Assembly (NCBI GenBank): GCA_022510905.1
Contig: JAFLSN010000001.1
Location: 62,001 to 126,000 of the forward strand
DNA from: Treponema sp.
GTDB taxonomy: Bacteria; Spirochaetota; Spirochaetia; Treponematales; Treponemataceae
DNA length: 64,000 bases
Reading direction: 5' to 3'
The notes under the pieces were generated by a model. That model ran no database searches. It was not told where the DNA came from and worked only from the letters and a program-made list of their open reading frames with translations. Positions 10,335 to 19,449 of this stretch are shown here, piece after piece. Position 1 is the first letter of the stretch. Every line of letters starts with the position of its first letter. A program made the position numbers and the translations under genes.

Positions 10335-10364
10335 ATTGTAACACGTGTTGATAACACATGTCAA
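10335..10364 (-). promoter_or_regulatory. sugar-operon promoter with embedded palindromic operator candidate
   Basis: Minus strand: perfect -35 TTGACA (10359-10364), 18-nt spacer, -10 TACAAT (10335-10340). The spacer holds the 10-bp palindrome AACACGTGTT (10340-10349) overlapping a GTGTT-ATC-AACAC repeat. A palindrome with central CG is typical of LacI-family operators, so repression by a LacI-type regulator (not in the window) is a reasonable guess. Confidence 0.7.
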
Positions 10365-10423
10365 ACAATTTTTGCGCTTTTTAAAATGGAATTCCATATT
10401 TGTCAGCATTAAACAAAACTTAA

Positions 10424-10473
10424 AATCAAAGCCCCAACGCAAAAGCAAGGCATGTACCCTTTCCGCACGAATT
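10424..10473 (+). repeat. intergenic repeat, copy A (short form)
   Basis: Left part AATCAAAGCCCCAACGC, core AAAAGCAAGG, right part CATGTACCCTTTCCGCACGA. Same orientation as hisC, 45 bp upstream of its -35 box. Confidence 0.75.
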
Positions 10474-10517
10474 GCAAAATATATGGCTCTAGGTATGCGG
10501 CATATGCGCCCTGGCAC

Positions 10518-10546
10518 TTGAAGCTGCACTTTGATTGCAATAGAAT
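10518..10546 (+). promoter_or_regulatory. hisC promoter, leaderless type
   Basis: -35 TTGAAG (10518-10523), 17-nt spacer, -10 TAGAAT (10541-10546). The ATG follows 6 nt after the -10 box, so transcription should start at or next to the start codon. No Shine-Dalgarno is seen. Confidence 0.65.
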
Positions 10547-10552
10547 ATAGAA

Positions 10553-11704
10553 ATGTTCTCAAACCGATTGCGTAACTTGCACCCATATGTTCCAGGCGAA
10601 CAGCCCAAAGACCGTGACTACATAAAACTGAATGCGAATGAAAATCCATATCCACCGCATCATTCCGTTTGTGCCGCGCTCAAAACCATGCTCGACACGC
10701 AAAGCGCCAGACTCGGCCTGTACCCCGACCCGGACACCAACGAACTTCGGGATGAAATTGCCAAGATGCTCAACTCAACGGGTGGAGTTTTATGCCGTGC
10801 AACCGTTAAGGATGATGGAACCTGCATACCATCTGCGCAAGACGCTTTGCCCCAACCCATTACCCGCGACATGATTTTTTGCGGAAACGGAAGCGATGAA
10901 GTTTTGAGCTTTGTGTTCTATACATTCTTTGATTCTGACCGCCCGCTTGTGCTGCCACAATTTACATACAGCTTTTACCCCGTGTACTGCGGATATTATT
11001 CCATTCCAATGGAGCAGATTCCGCTTATGCCTGACTGGGCGATTGACAGTGCGGCCATGATTTCCGCCGCACAGCAGACAGACAGCTGCATTGTTTTTGC
11101 AAACCCAAACGCGCCCACAGGTCTCGCGCTAACCCGTGCACAGGTTGCCCAGATTTTGGACAAGGCCCCAAAGAACCGCATTGTAGTAGTCGATGAAGCG
11201 TATTGCGATTTTGGCGGAGAAAGCTGCCTTCCGCTGCTGGCCGATTACAAAAACCTGGTGATTGTGCGCACATTCAGCAAAAGCCTTTCGTTCGCAGGAA
11301 TGAGACTGGGATATGTGGTCTCAGCACCAGAATTGATTCAGGCGATTTTTACAGTCAAAAATTCATTCAACCATTTTCCTGCCGATTTTCTGGCGCAAAC
11401 GGCCGGAATTGCTTCGTGCAAGGCGGCGGCCTACTATGCTGAAAATGCGCGACTTGTTGCACAGGAACGCGACAGCCTGCTGAATTTTTTGCGGCAGCGC
11501 GGTTGGTTTGCGCTCAACAGCGCCACCAATTTCGTGTTCGCAAAAAAAGAAGGACACGCCGGAAGTGCTGTGTACAAAGCAGTCAAACAGGCCGGCATTT
11601 TGATTCGCCACTTTGACACGCCTGGCATTGAAGATTTTGTGCGTATCACGATTGGCACACACGAGCAGATGGATCTGCTAAAAAATGTTTTGGAGGCATT
11701 ATGA
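10553..11704 (+). CDS. hisC: histidinol-phosphate aminotransferase
   Basis: 383 residues, class I/II PLP aminotransferase. The N-terminal KLNANENPYPP, the substrate/PLP region FANPNAPTG, DEAYCDFG and the PLP-lysine motif TFSKSLSFAGMRLGYV fit HisC (transamination of imidazole-acetol phosphate in histidine synthesis). An aromatic aminotransferase role is possible in HisC-like proteins. No other his gene is in the window. The stop overlaps the next start by 4 nt (ATGA), so the phosphoesterase is translationally coupled. Confidence 0.85.
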   Translation: MFSNRLRNLHPYVPGEQPKDRDYIKLNANENPYPPHHSVCAALKTMLDTQSARLGLYPDPDTNELRDEIAKMLNSTGGVLCRATVKDDGTCIPSAQDALPQPITRDMIFCGNGSDEVLSFVFYTFFDSDRPLVLPQFTYSFYPVYCGYYSIPMEQIPLMPDWAIDSAAMISAAQQTDSCIVFANPNAPTGLALTRAQVAQILDKAPKNRIVVVDEAYCDFGGESCLPLLADYKNLVIVRTFSKSLSFAGMRLGYVVSAPELIQAIFTVKNSFNHFPADFLAQTAGIASCKAAAYYAENARLVAQERDSLLNFLRQRGWFALNSATNFVFAKKEGHAGSAVYKAVKQAGILIRHFDTPGIEDFVRITIGTHEQMDLLKNVLEAL

Positions 11705-12372
11705 AACTGTTGATTTTAAGTGACTTGCACGCAAATACCGCCGCGCTTGAAAAAATGAGCGCACAGTTTGCGGCCGCGGACGCAGTGCTGTTCGCAGGGG
11801 ATTTTGCCCGGTTCGGAGCCCCGGAAACAGCCCTGCCTTCACTAGAAGCCCTGCACAAAAAGCACGACACAATTTTTGCCGTTATTGGAAACTGCGACGA
11901 GCCGGAGCTGTTGCCTGAGCTTGAAAAACGCGACATGAGTGTACAGAATGCAGTAGTTCAGCATGAAGGGCTTGTTTTTGCAGGAAGTGGAGGTGGAAGC
12001 AAATTCACAGGAACCACACCAAACGAACGAAGTGACGAAGAACTTGCAGCAGACTTTTCATTGATTCAGCATGAAGGACAGCATTGGCACAATCTTATTG
12101 TACTCATGCACAATCCGCCAAAAGATACCGCATGTGATACAATTGCAAACGGTGCACATGTGGGAAGTGCACTTTTGCGTCAATTTATTGAAACAGCCGA
12201 ACCTCTTGTTGTAGTTACTGGGCACATACACGAAAGCGCCGCAATCGATACTGTGGGCAGCACCACAATCATAAATCCAGGTGCCCTGCTCGAAGACCGA
12301 TACGCATGGCTTGAGCTAAAAAAAACAGAAGCCGGCTGGAATGTAGCCAAGGCCAGCCTAGAAACATTGTAG
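11701..12372 (+). CDS. calcineurin-like metallophosphoesterase, YfcE-type
   Basis: 223 residues. Metal-binding motifs in order: DLHAN (about 8-12), AGDFARFG, GNCDEPE, and the C-terminal GHIHES...NPGAL. This is the two-metal phosphoesterase fold of the YfcE/Vps29 group, soluble, with no signal peptide. Probable phosphodiesterase; natural substrate unknown. Coupled to hisC by an ATGA overlap, though the pairing suggests no obvious shared pathway. Confidence 0.8.
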   Translation: MKLLILSDLHANTAALEKMSAQFAAADAVLFAGDFARFGAPETALPSLEALHKKHDTIFAVIGNCDEPELLPELEKRDMSVQNAVVQHEGLVFAGSGGGSKFTGTTPNERSDEELAADFSLIQHEGQHWHNLIVLMHNPPKDTACDTIANGAHVGSALLRQFIETAEPLVVVTGHIHESAAIDTVGSTTIINPGALLEDRYAWLELKKTEAGWNVAKASLETL

Positions 12373-12429
12373 CGCAACATGCTGAACGGCACAGGCTTTT
12401 TAGTGCACCAGACTGCGTGGTTCCAATAT

Positions 12430-13467
12430 TCATTCAGCATATGAAGAGCAGAGACGGAATCCCATGTAGCTGTATGCTTCGTTGGGGTCAAATGCATAGC
12501 GGTCGCCAGCATAAATAAAAAGCGAATATGGCGACCAGCTTCCCCCGCGACACACCCGCTCGGCACCACTGGCAGGTCCGGTGGCTCGTATTCCATCTGG
12601 GACATCAGTGTAGTCTGCATTCCAATCCCAGCACCATTCCATAACATTGCCGCTCATGTCAAAAATATTCGCGCCATTTGGAGTGCCGCTTCCAAGCTCG
12701 GGAGCCGCACCTGGCAAAAACGGTGTACCCGCAGTGCCAACCGTATGGGTTTCATCGGCATTGTCAGAAAACCATGCCACCATATCAGCCGGAACCGAAG
12801 GGTCGCTGACCCCGGCTTTGTCAATCTGACCGCTGGCCAAATCTCCGCGCTGCAATCCCTGCACCGTAATCCTTGCGGCAAGTTCCCATTCGGCTTCGGT
12901 GGGCAGCCTAAAACCATTCGCATCCCAGCGGCATTGTGCCAAATCGCAGCTGGCAGTGTCGCTGGAATCACGTAGCACTTCGCCATTGTACCAGTAGCAC
13001 GGGGTGCGTCCATACCGTTCACTGAGTGCATTGCACCAAACCACAGAGTCGTACCAGTTTATCATTGTAACAGGTTGGTAATGGTTTTCAGCCGAAGGAA
13101 TCCGACCATGCCGCCCACTGGAACCTTCCTGCCCAGGATTCTGAAAATAATAGCCATGAGCTTCTGCCCATACGCGGATGTCGTACCAGAGCCGATAGGT
13201 TGTTTCGTAGCGGTTGATTGCAAACGGCGCAACAACACGGCGGGCAGTAAATGACTGACTGTTTTCGCCAATAACATATGCGCACGATTTGCCGTTGTCA
13301 GAAATCCGCACCAAATCAAAATCCGGTTCATCGGCGGTCTTGGGCGCCGCCGGTCTTGGCACTGGCTCTACCGGCGGTTTTACAAGATCAAATGAATTTT
13401 TTTGGCGCTGCGCATGCACCATGGTGACCGCAAACAACATCGCTACAGTCCACAGACATTTTTTCAT
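12430..13467 (-). CDS. exported formylglycine-generating-enzyme/SUMF1-domain protein
   Basis: 345 residues: signal peptide MKKCLWTVAM...VHAQ, a Pro-rich linker, then a SUMF1/FGE-sulfatase domain (FAINRYETTYRLWYDI, FRLPTEAEWELAAR, NIFDMSGNVMEWCWDW, CRGGSWS, GFRLCSS). In treponemes such domains are often in secreted or surface proteins rather than true sulfatase activators; no sulfatase is nearby. The frame is open further upstream into corA, but the start at 13467 has GGAGG 7 nt upstream and overlaps the corA stop by 4 nt (ATGA), so the two are coupled. Confidence 0.8.
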   Translation of the reverse strand: MKKCLWTVAMLFAVTMVHAQRQKNSFDLVKPPVEPVPRPAAPKTADEPDFDLVRISDNGKSCAYVIGENSQSFTARRVVAPFAINRYETTYRLWYDIRVWAEAHGYYFQNPGQEGSSGRHGRIPSAENHYQPVTMINWYDSVVWCNALSERYGRTPCYWYNGEVLRDSSDTASCDLAQCRWDANGFRLPTEAEWELAARITVQGLQRGDLASGQIDKAGVSDPSVPADMVAWFSDNADETHTVGTAGTPFLPGAAPELGSGTPNGANIFDMSGNVMEWCWDWNADYTDVPDGIRATGPASGAERVCRGGSWSPYSLFIYAGDRYAFDPNEAYSYMGFRLCSSYAE

Positions 13468-14519
13468 CGTTGAGCCTCCGCGCGTTTCTCCTGCTTTTTT
13501 AAAAACTGGCACTGCTTGCGCTCCAACAATCGCTGTCTCGCACTTTTTTTGCGTACAGGCACAGAAACACCGCCGATGTTCCGCTTCATAAAAATAAAGT
13601 ACGAAACCAGCGCCGTCATAACGCAGAGTCCCAAAACAGCAATGGCACCCACCCAGCCAGATGCGGCCCAAGGCAACGGCACGTTTATTCCAAAATAACC
13701 CGTCACAATGGTTGGCAGCATGAGCACCAGATTCCAACCGGTCATGGTCTTCATAACAATATTCAGATTGTTGGAAAGAACAGAAGCAAATGCATCGTTC
13801 ATGCTGGCCATGATGTCCATGTATATATCCGCCATTTCCATAGCCTGCCGGTTATCGATTTCAACATCGTCGAGCCAATCCTGATCCTCTTGGTCAAGAC
13901 TGATAATTTTTGTTTTACGCAGTTTTTCAAGCAACAACTGATTGCTTTTTAACGCTGTGGCAAAATACACCAGCGACTTCTGTATGTTCAACAACTGGAT
14001 AAGTTCGTGGTTACGCACGGACTGTAGCATTTCGTTTTGGATGGTGGTCGCACGACGGTTGAGTTCCTTTAGATAACGCAAGAACATAGTGTCTGACCGA
14101 GACAAAAACCGTATGGTAACCGCCGGAAAATCCGCAAGCGAAAAGTCGCGTATGCGGTTGGCTGCAAAGTCTTTTAAAACCTCACAGTCAGTCCAGCACA
14201 CGGTTATGAACAGGTTACCTTTGATAATTATTCCTAGCGGTGCGCAAAAATAGCTGATGTCATCGCCAGGAGAAAACACCGGGAGACGCATGATGATAAG
14301 CGTATATGAAAGCTCTTCATTCAGCTCGATACGCGAAAGTTCATCGGGGTCAAGAATGTCAAGCAGCTGGTCTTGGTCAATGCCGTAATCAGCCTGAAGC
14401 ATTTGCAGGTCGTCGCGGGTAACAACACGGGCATCAACCCACACAGGCTCCGAAGCCGCAAGCTCTGAGCGGTCTTTTTGCATGAGTTTTCCGTTTTGCT
14501 GCTGCCAGTAGGTAATCAT
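13464..14519 (-). CDS. CorA-family divalent-cation transporter
   Basis: 351 residues: long N-terminal cytoplasmic part with a helical stalk, then two C-terminal membrane segments (WNLVLMLPTIVTGYFG and WVGAIAVLGLCVMTALVSYFIF). The pore signature, normally GMN, reads GIN here (FGINVPLPW). GMN is the usual Mg2+/Co2+ selectivity motif; GIN is known from the ZntB branch, so the ion should not be assumed to be magnesium. AAGGA lies 8 nt before the start. Coupled to the downstream SUMF1-type gene. Confidence 0.8.
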   Translation of the reverse strand: MITYWQQQNGKLMQKDRSELAASEPVWVDARVVTRDDLQMLQADYGIDQDQLLDILDPDELSRIELNEELSYTLIIMRLPVFSPGDDISYFCAPLGIIIKGNLFITVCWTDCEVLKDFAANRIRDFSLADFPAVTIRFLSRSDTMFLRYLKELNRRATTIQNEMLQSVRNHELIQLLNIQKSLVYFATALKSNQLLLEKLRKTKIISLDQEDQDWLDDVEIDNRQAMEMADIYMDIMASMNDAFASVLSNNLNIVMKTMTGWNLVLMLPTIVTGYFGINVPLPWAASGWVGAIAVLGLCVMTALVSYFIFMKRNIGGVSVPVRKKSARQRLLERKQCQFLKKQEKRAEAQR

Positions 14520-14579
14520 TCATGCGTCCTTGTGCACCGATACATTTCACGCAAAACCATGCCATTCACCTTATTTGCA

Positions 14580-16517
14580 CTACGGAATGTTTTTGACCAG
14601 CTTGATCATGTAAAGCTGTATGTACATTCTGAGTGCGGGATGGTTCTTGATTTTCATCAGCGCAGGCGTTTTTACCAGCGTATCCGAAAGCGTTTCAATG
14701 CGCTCGGGAGTAAAACCGTTGGCAGGGAGCGTTCTGAGCACTTTGCGCATATAGTCGCGGATAAGTGAATTGACATCTTCTGTGAGGTTCGCGCTGTTAG
14801 TTTTGCCAATCAGATTGTTCCACTCTTGTTCATAACCTGCGAGCTCCCGGTCAAGGGAACTGGTTTCAGGAACCAGGCGGGCTTCAATCTGTTCCGCAGC
14901 TTTTCGCAGCTCCTTCTTTTTGGAAAGCCGCTTTGGATTGCTCTCTTCGGCATCGAGCTTGACCTGTCTTTCTTTTTCTTCCGCAACTTTTTCATCGTGC
15001 AGGGTTTTGGTGGCGGCCTGCCGTTCCGTTTTTTGGCGCTTTTCTTTTGGGGCCCGCATAATGAGCGCCGCAATCCAAGACACCACGGGAATGGTATACC
15101 AGAAAGGAAGCTTGATTCGCGCATCCGCAAGCAGCTCCTGCCTGCTTATCATCAAAATCTCACTATAAGGAATGAGCGTTTCGTTGTGGAACAGATGCAG
15201 CTTGCTTGGAGCGGAATCTTCAAGCGCAATCACGGGCAAAAACGAAGACGTGAGCAGCGCATGCAGCAGCGGCTGGCAGGAACGCACTTCTCGGCGCAGA
15301 CAACGTTCAAAGGCGGCACCGTCTTTCATCTCGGGGAGCATCTCAAATCCAAGCAGATGCTTGTACCAAACCTTGGTGAGACTTTCGCGCACCACAATGC
15401 GGGCATCGTTTGCAAGGCGCACAACCAGCTGCATGACTTTTGATTTAAGCACAAAATAGCTTTCAGTGTCAGAAACCTTAACCACCAGCAGCCTTGGAAG
15501 CTCATTTTCTTCAACCTCTGAAAAGAGTTCGTTCAGGTGGTCTTTGAGATCCTGCTCCGTATACTGACCCAAAAGAGGAATGCCATGCGGGTCTTTCATG
15601 GCAATCACGTCATCCATGGTAAAATAGTACGGCGGGTTTTCAAAAAGCATGTCGAGGTTTTTAAAAGCCGTTTCTTTTTGCATTCTTTCTGAAGCGCGCG
15701 ATTTGTAGTATGCGGCGGCCACCTCAACAATGTACACGGACTGCAAGCCATTGATGTCTTCGGGCGTAAAATCTTTCCGCTTGTTGTAGTCCTGCTTGAT
15801 AAAGTAGCACAGCTGCGTCCAGTAGTAAAAAGAATCACCGGTTTCCTTGAGAGCATCGAACACGGCATCCGGACGGTTTGTCATCTTGGTAAAATAATTT
15901 TTTATGGCAAGCTCTTTTCCAGGATTTGAAATAGTCAGCTTTTTGAGGAAATAGTCATGCACCTCTTCTTTTTTGAGCATGTCATGGATTTTCCGGATGG
16001 CCGTATCAACCAGCACCTGAATTGAAAGCGACGAAGGAAAAATCACCGGAGGAACGCCGCTCGGGAATGTGAGCGCATACAGCGTGCTGTCGTCAAGCTG
16101 CTCATGATCCATCAGCTCGTAGATAAGCTCGTTTGCAGGGCGCTTGGTAAGGATTTCCTCTGGAGCGGCTTTGGGCAGATCGTTGCTGTTTGGAAACGGC
16201 CTTGTAATACCATTGCCCTGCATGGAAAGATATATTTCTTTGTAATGCTCAATGTACCAGGCAACAACAAAAATGAATTCTTTGTTCATGGCACCGGTAA
16301 TCACCATGACCTGCCGTTCAAGCGCAAGATTGTTCAGTTCTTCTTGCAGCGGTTCACTCGCTCCCATAGCGAACCCCACCAATTCGGGATTCTCTTCCAA
16401 ATGATGCTGAGCATAACGACGCACATAGCTGGCAAATTCGTCATACTCAATTATGCCAGTTTTTTGCCTGCTCGCGTAAGATTTTGCCAGCGCCAGAATA
16501 TTTGCCATTGTTGCCAT
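14580..16517 (-). CDS. unrecognised protein with coiled-coil linker
   Basis: 645 residues; I do not recognise the family. The N-terminal half is acidic/helical without membrane segments. A single hydrophobic stretch, PFWYTIPVVSWIAALIM, is near residue 475, followed by a highly charged, probably coiled-coil segment rich in Lys/Glu/Arg (about 490-560) and a helical C-terminus. The segment before the hydrophobic stretch, SYSEILMISRQELL-like, precedes a short positively charged patch. A soluble or peripheral membrane protein is possible. Start at 16517 (MATMANIL) is supported by a promoter whose -10 is 6 nt away; ATG at 16508 is the alternative. Likely spirochaete-specific. Confidence 0.6.
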   Translation of the reverse strand: MATMANILALAKSYASRQKTGIIEYDEFASYVRRYAQHHLEENPELVGFAMGASEPLQEELNNLALERQVMVITGAMNKEFIFVVAWYIEHYKEIYLSMQGNGITRPFPNSNDLPKAAPEEILTKRPANELIYELMDHEQLDDSTLYALTFPSGVPPVIFPSSLSIQVLVDTAIRKIHDMLKKEEVHDYFLKKLTISNPGKELAIKNYFTKMTNRPDAVFDALKETGDSFYYWTQLCYFIKQDYNKRKDFTPEDINGLQSVYIVEVAAAYYKSRASERMQKETAFKNLDMLFENPPYYFTMDDVIAMKDPHGIPLLGQYTEQDLKDHLNELFSEVEENELPRLLVVKVSDTESYFVLKSKVMQLVVRLANDARIVVRESLTKVWYKHLLGFEMLPEMKDGAAFERCLRREVRSCQPLLHALLTSSFLPVIALEDSAPSKLHLFHNETLIPYSEILMISRQELLADARIKLPFWYTIPVVSWIAALIMRAPKEKRQKTERQAATKTLHDEKVAEEKERQVKLDAEESNPKRLSKKKELRKAAEQIEARLVPETSSLDRELAGYEQEWNNLIGKTNSANLTEDVNSLIRDYMRKVLRTLPANGFTPERIETLSDTLVKTPALMKIKNHPALRMYIQLYMIKLVKNIP

Positions 16518-16523
16518 AACTCA

Positions 16524-16552
16524 ATTATAAACCATTCTGAACGGCAAAACAA
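16524..16552 (-). promoter_or_regulatory. promoter of the 645-residue protein, leaderless type
   Basis: Minus strand -35 TTGTTT (16547-16552), 17-nt spacer, perfect -10 TATAAT (16524-16529), then 6 nt to the ATG at 16517. No Shine-Dalgarno. Confidence 0.7.
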
Positions 16553-16580
16553 GTGACAAACACAAGAAAAGCACCGCAAG

Positions 16581-16624
16581 TGCGCCGGCGGCAAACAGAA
16601 AATAATGCTGAAACTGCCGGCGCA
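16581..16624 (-). terminator. long inverted repeat after gltD
   Basis: Arms TGCGCCGG (16581-16588) and CCGGCGCA (16617-16624) around a 28-nt loop, downstream of gltD and upstream of the next promoter. No U-run follows directly, so its role as terminator is uncertain. Confidence 0.4.
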
Positions 16625-16679
16625 AGACAGGCGGAGCGTGCTTTATAAAAAAACAGCACTTTTGCGGGCTTCATTTGTA

Positions 16680-18161
16680 TTACAGATTCGTGTAGCCCAT
16701 CAGGTAGTTGTCAATCTCCTTGGCACATTCGCGCCCTTCCGCGATTGCCCATACAACCAGAGACTGCCCCCTGTGCATGTCCCCCGCGGTAAACACTTTT
16801 TCCACCGAAGTGCGGTACGAACCTCCCGTGGTCGCGACAGTGTTCCGTGGCGAAAGCGCAGTGCCAAACGCCTGTGGCGTGTAGTCTTCCGCGCCAACAA
16901 ATCCGGCTGCAATCAAAACAACATCTGCCGCAAGCTCCCGTTCCGTGCCTTCGCGCTCAACAAGCTTTCGCACACCGTCAACAGTTTTGAATTCAACTTG
17001 CACAGTCTTTATGCCGCACACGGAGCCGTTGTCCGTATAAATCTCTTTGATGGTTGTCTCATAAACCCTCGGGTCATGCCCCCAGGCGGCAATGGCTTCC
17101 TGCTGACCATAATCGACCTTGAGCGTACGGGGCCACTGCGGCCACGGATTGTTCGCGGCCCTCTCAACAGGAGGACAGGGCATCATCTCAAGCTGTGTGA
17201 CTGATGCAGCTCCAAGGCGAATGCAAGTGCCGGTGCAGTCGTTGCCGGTATCGCCGCCGCCAACCACAATCACATTCTTTCCAGAAACATCAAAAAAAGC
17301 TTTGTCGGCAAGATTCGATGAGCGGAGACTTTTTGTTACCGAACGCAAGAAGTCAACCGCAAACATCACTCCGCCCGCATCGCTTCCGGGAACAGAAAGC
17401 GCACGGGGCTTTTTTGCGCCGCAGCACAACGCCACTGCGTCATATTCTTCAAGGATTTTCTGCGCGTCGCTTTCAGTTGAGATGTTCGTGCCGAACAAAA
17501 AGTGCACACCTTCCGACTGCATCAAGCGAATCCGCCGCTCGATAACGCCTTTGTCAAGCTTCATGTTGGGAATGCCATACATGAGCAAACCGCCCGCGGC
17601 ATCCTCGCGCTCATACACGGTAACAAGGTGCCCGCGGCGGTTCAGCAAGTCGGCAACGGCAAGACCGGCAGGGCCCGAGCCAACAACAGCGATTTTTTTT
17701 TCAGTGCGCACCTTCGGAATACGCGGCTTTACCAACCCTTCGGCAAAGGCTTTCTCAATGATGAACAGCTCGTTGTCATGCACGGTCACAGACTGGCCGA
17801 GGTCGTCCGAACCGCAGTTGCACGCCTTTTCGCACAAAGCTGGACACACGCGCCCGGTAAATTCAGGAAAACTCGACGTGGCAAGCAGCCGCCTTGCAGC
17901 CATGTCCAACTGGCCATTGCACAGCGCGTCATTCCATTCGGGAATAAAATTATGAAGCGGACAGCCCGTTACCATTCCCGCAAGCCTGATGGCAGACTGG
18001 CACAGCGGAACACCGCAGTTCATGCACCGCGCCGCCTGCATACGCCGCTCGGACTCATTGAGCGCCGTGTGAAATTCATCAAAATTGTTTATCCGAGCCA
18101 ACGCCTCCACGCTGGGATTTTCCTTGCGCGCATAAAGCAGAAATCCGTCATCTCTTCCCAT
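16680..18161 (-). CDS. gltD: glutamate synthase (NADPH) small subunit
   Basis: 493 residues. N-terminal Fe-S cysteines are present (CMNCGVPLCQ, GCPLHNF, CPALCEKACNCG), then the FAD site VVGSGPAGLAVADLLNRRG and the NADPH site VVGGGDTGNDC. It passes electrons from NADPH to the large subunit GltB, which makes glutamate from glutamine and 2-oxoglutarate. No gltB is in the window, so the partner is elsewhere or this is a GltD-like reductase for another enzyme. The frame extends to 18395, but the start at 18161 is preceded by AAGGGGG at good spacing and begins at the conserved N-terminus. Confidence 0.85.
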   Translation of the reverse strand: MGRDDGFLLYARKENPSVEALARINNFDEFHTALNESERRMQAARCMNCGVPLCQSAIRLAGMVTGCPLHNFIPEWNDALCNGQLDMAARRLLATSSFPEFTGRVCPALCEKACNCGSDDLGQSVTVHDNELFIIEKAFAEGLVKPRIPKVRTEKKIAVVGSGPAGLAVADLLNRRGHLVTVYEREDAAGGLLMYGIPNMKLDKGVIERRIRLMQSEGVHFLFGTNISTESDAQKILEEYDAVALCCGAKKPRALSVPGSDAGGVMFAVDFLRSVTKSLRSSNLADKAFFDVSGKNVIVVGGGDTGNDCTGTCIRLGAASVTQLEMMPCPPVERAANNPWPQWPRTLKVDYGQQEAIAAWGHDPRVYETTIKEIYTDNGSVCGIKTVQVEFKTVDGVRKLVEREGTERELAADVVLIAAGFVGAEDYTPQAFGTALSPRNTVATTGGSYRTSVEKVFTAGDMHRGQSLVVWAIAEGRECAKEIDNYLMGYTNL

Positions 18162-18422
18162 GGTTTGCCCCCTTACAAGCACCGTGAATTGCCACAAAAC
18201 GCCGGGCCCAAAAACAACCGCACCGTTTTGCAAAAAAAAGACGCCTCGTGCGCCGGAACCACCATGCACACAGCACAGCGCCTCCGTCACACCAGACGTC
18301 TTTGTCAACGCGGCCAGTATACCGCAGAAGCCAGAATTTGTGCAAGTGGTCAAAGATACACCGCGCACTTTGCAGAAATCGGCCAAAGCGGGCAAACATA
18401 CCCAAACGCTAAATCTGTTTTT

Positions 18423-19196
18423 CTACGCGCCCAAAAGCCTTTCCGCCATCCACCGTGCAACACCGTCATTTTCATTTGAAGCGCAAAGCTCATCTGCGGC
18501 CGCCTTGACTTGCGGTATCGCATTTTGCATGGCAACGCCTGTTCCGCAGGCACGGAGCATTCCGATGTCGGCAAAGTCATCGCCAAAAGCCGCTACCTTA
18601 GATGCGGAAAGCCCCATGTGGCGGCACAACGCCTCCACCGCCTTTTCTTTTAGCGCATCCTTCCTGCTCAGCTTGTACCAGGGAATATCAGAAAAGGGAA
18701 GAAAATCGACCCGGCCGCTTTTGAGCACAGAAGCGACCGCCGCCACCTTGTTTCTGTCCAGAGTCTCTATGCACAGCTTCATGGCAGGTTCGCAGAAATC
18801 CGAAAAGTCCGTGAATGTCCAGAAACCGTCACCCATCAATTCTTTTGAGTTTGAATAGAGGCTGTTTTCGTTATCAACCGAAAAGACCGCATCGGCTCCG
18901 AATATCTTGAAAACCGCGCCAATGAGAAGCCGCACTTCCTCCACGGAAAATTCACATGAATAGACTTTTTTGCCCCTGCATACGGCCAGAGCGCCGCCGT
19001 TCGTAATCATAACATCGGGGGATATTCCGCCAAGAAGCCTTTCCGCATTGACACGCGCCCGCGAAGTCGCGATTCCAAACAAAATCCCCTTTTTCTGGAC
19101 TTCCGAAACCACCTGCTTTGTATACGCGGAGACCGTCTTGTTATCATGGAAGAGGGTGCCATCCAAATCGGCCAATACCAAAGAAATGTTTTCCAT
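18423..19196 (-). CDS. Cof-type HAD-superfamily phosphatase
   Basis: 257 residues. Catalytic motif I is LADLDGTLF at the N-terminus; motif II is in ATSRAR; a C2 cap follows; motif IV is FGDDFADIGML. Cof-type enzymes dephosphorylate sugar phosphates, nucleotides or pyridoxal phosphate; substrate not readable here. The open frame extends to 19259, but the start at 19196 is chosen because the conserved motif begins right after it and a promoter -10 box ends 5 nt upstream. Confidence 0.8.
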   Translation of the reverse strand: MENISLVLADLDGTLFHDNKTVSAYTKQVVSEVQKKGILFGIATSRARVNAERLLGGISPDVMITNGGALAVCRGKKVYSCEFSVEEVRLLIGAVFKIFGADAVFSVDNENSLYSNSKELMGDGFWTFTDFSDFCEPAMKLCIETLDRNKVAAVASVLKSGRVDFLPFSDIPWYKLSRKDALKEKAVEALCRHMGLSASKVAAFGDDFADIGMLRACGTGVAMQNAIPQVKAAADELCASNENDGVARWMAERLLGA

Positions 19197-19201
19197 AGCG
19201 A

Positions 19202-19230
19202 AATATAAACCAAAACAAAAAAAAGCGCAA
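19202..19230 (-). promoter_or_regulatory. promoter of the HAD phosphatase, leaderless type
   Basis: Minus strand -35 TTGCGC (19225-19230), 17-nt spacer, -10 TATATT (19202-19207), 5 nt to the ATG at 19196. No Shine-Dalgarno. Confidence 0.65.
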
Positions 19231-19449
19231 CGCATTCCGCAGATGCCAAAAACGGGCAAACCTTCCGCAGAAGACCGCCCGCTTTAAGGCCATGCAGAAC
19301 AGTGCGCCAGCGGATGGATTCTGCCAGCCCGGTTTTATGGGCCGTGAGCATGGCAGGTTTTTGGCCAGAATCAGGATAGAGCGCCTTGGAGACAAGGGCG
19401 GGAGAATATGCAGGGGGAGAGTTTTGCGGCGGGCTGTGCCGATTCCTCC

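Larger units (their letters stand above)
10047..10552. other. intergenic region between the sugar operon and hisC
   Basis: No gene. In order: long sugar-operon leader with two hairpins (10102-10132 and 10163-10198), the operon promoter with palindrome (10335-10364), intergenic repeat copy A (10424-10473), and the hisC promoter (10518-10546). Confidence 0.7.
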
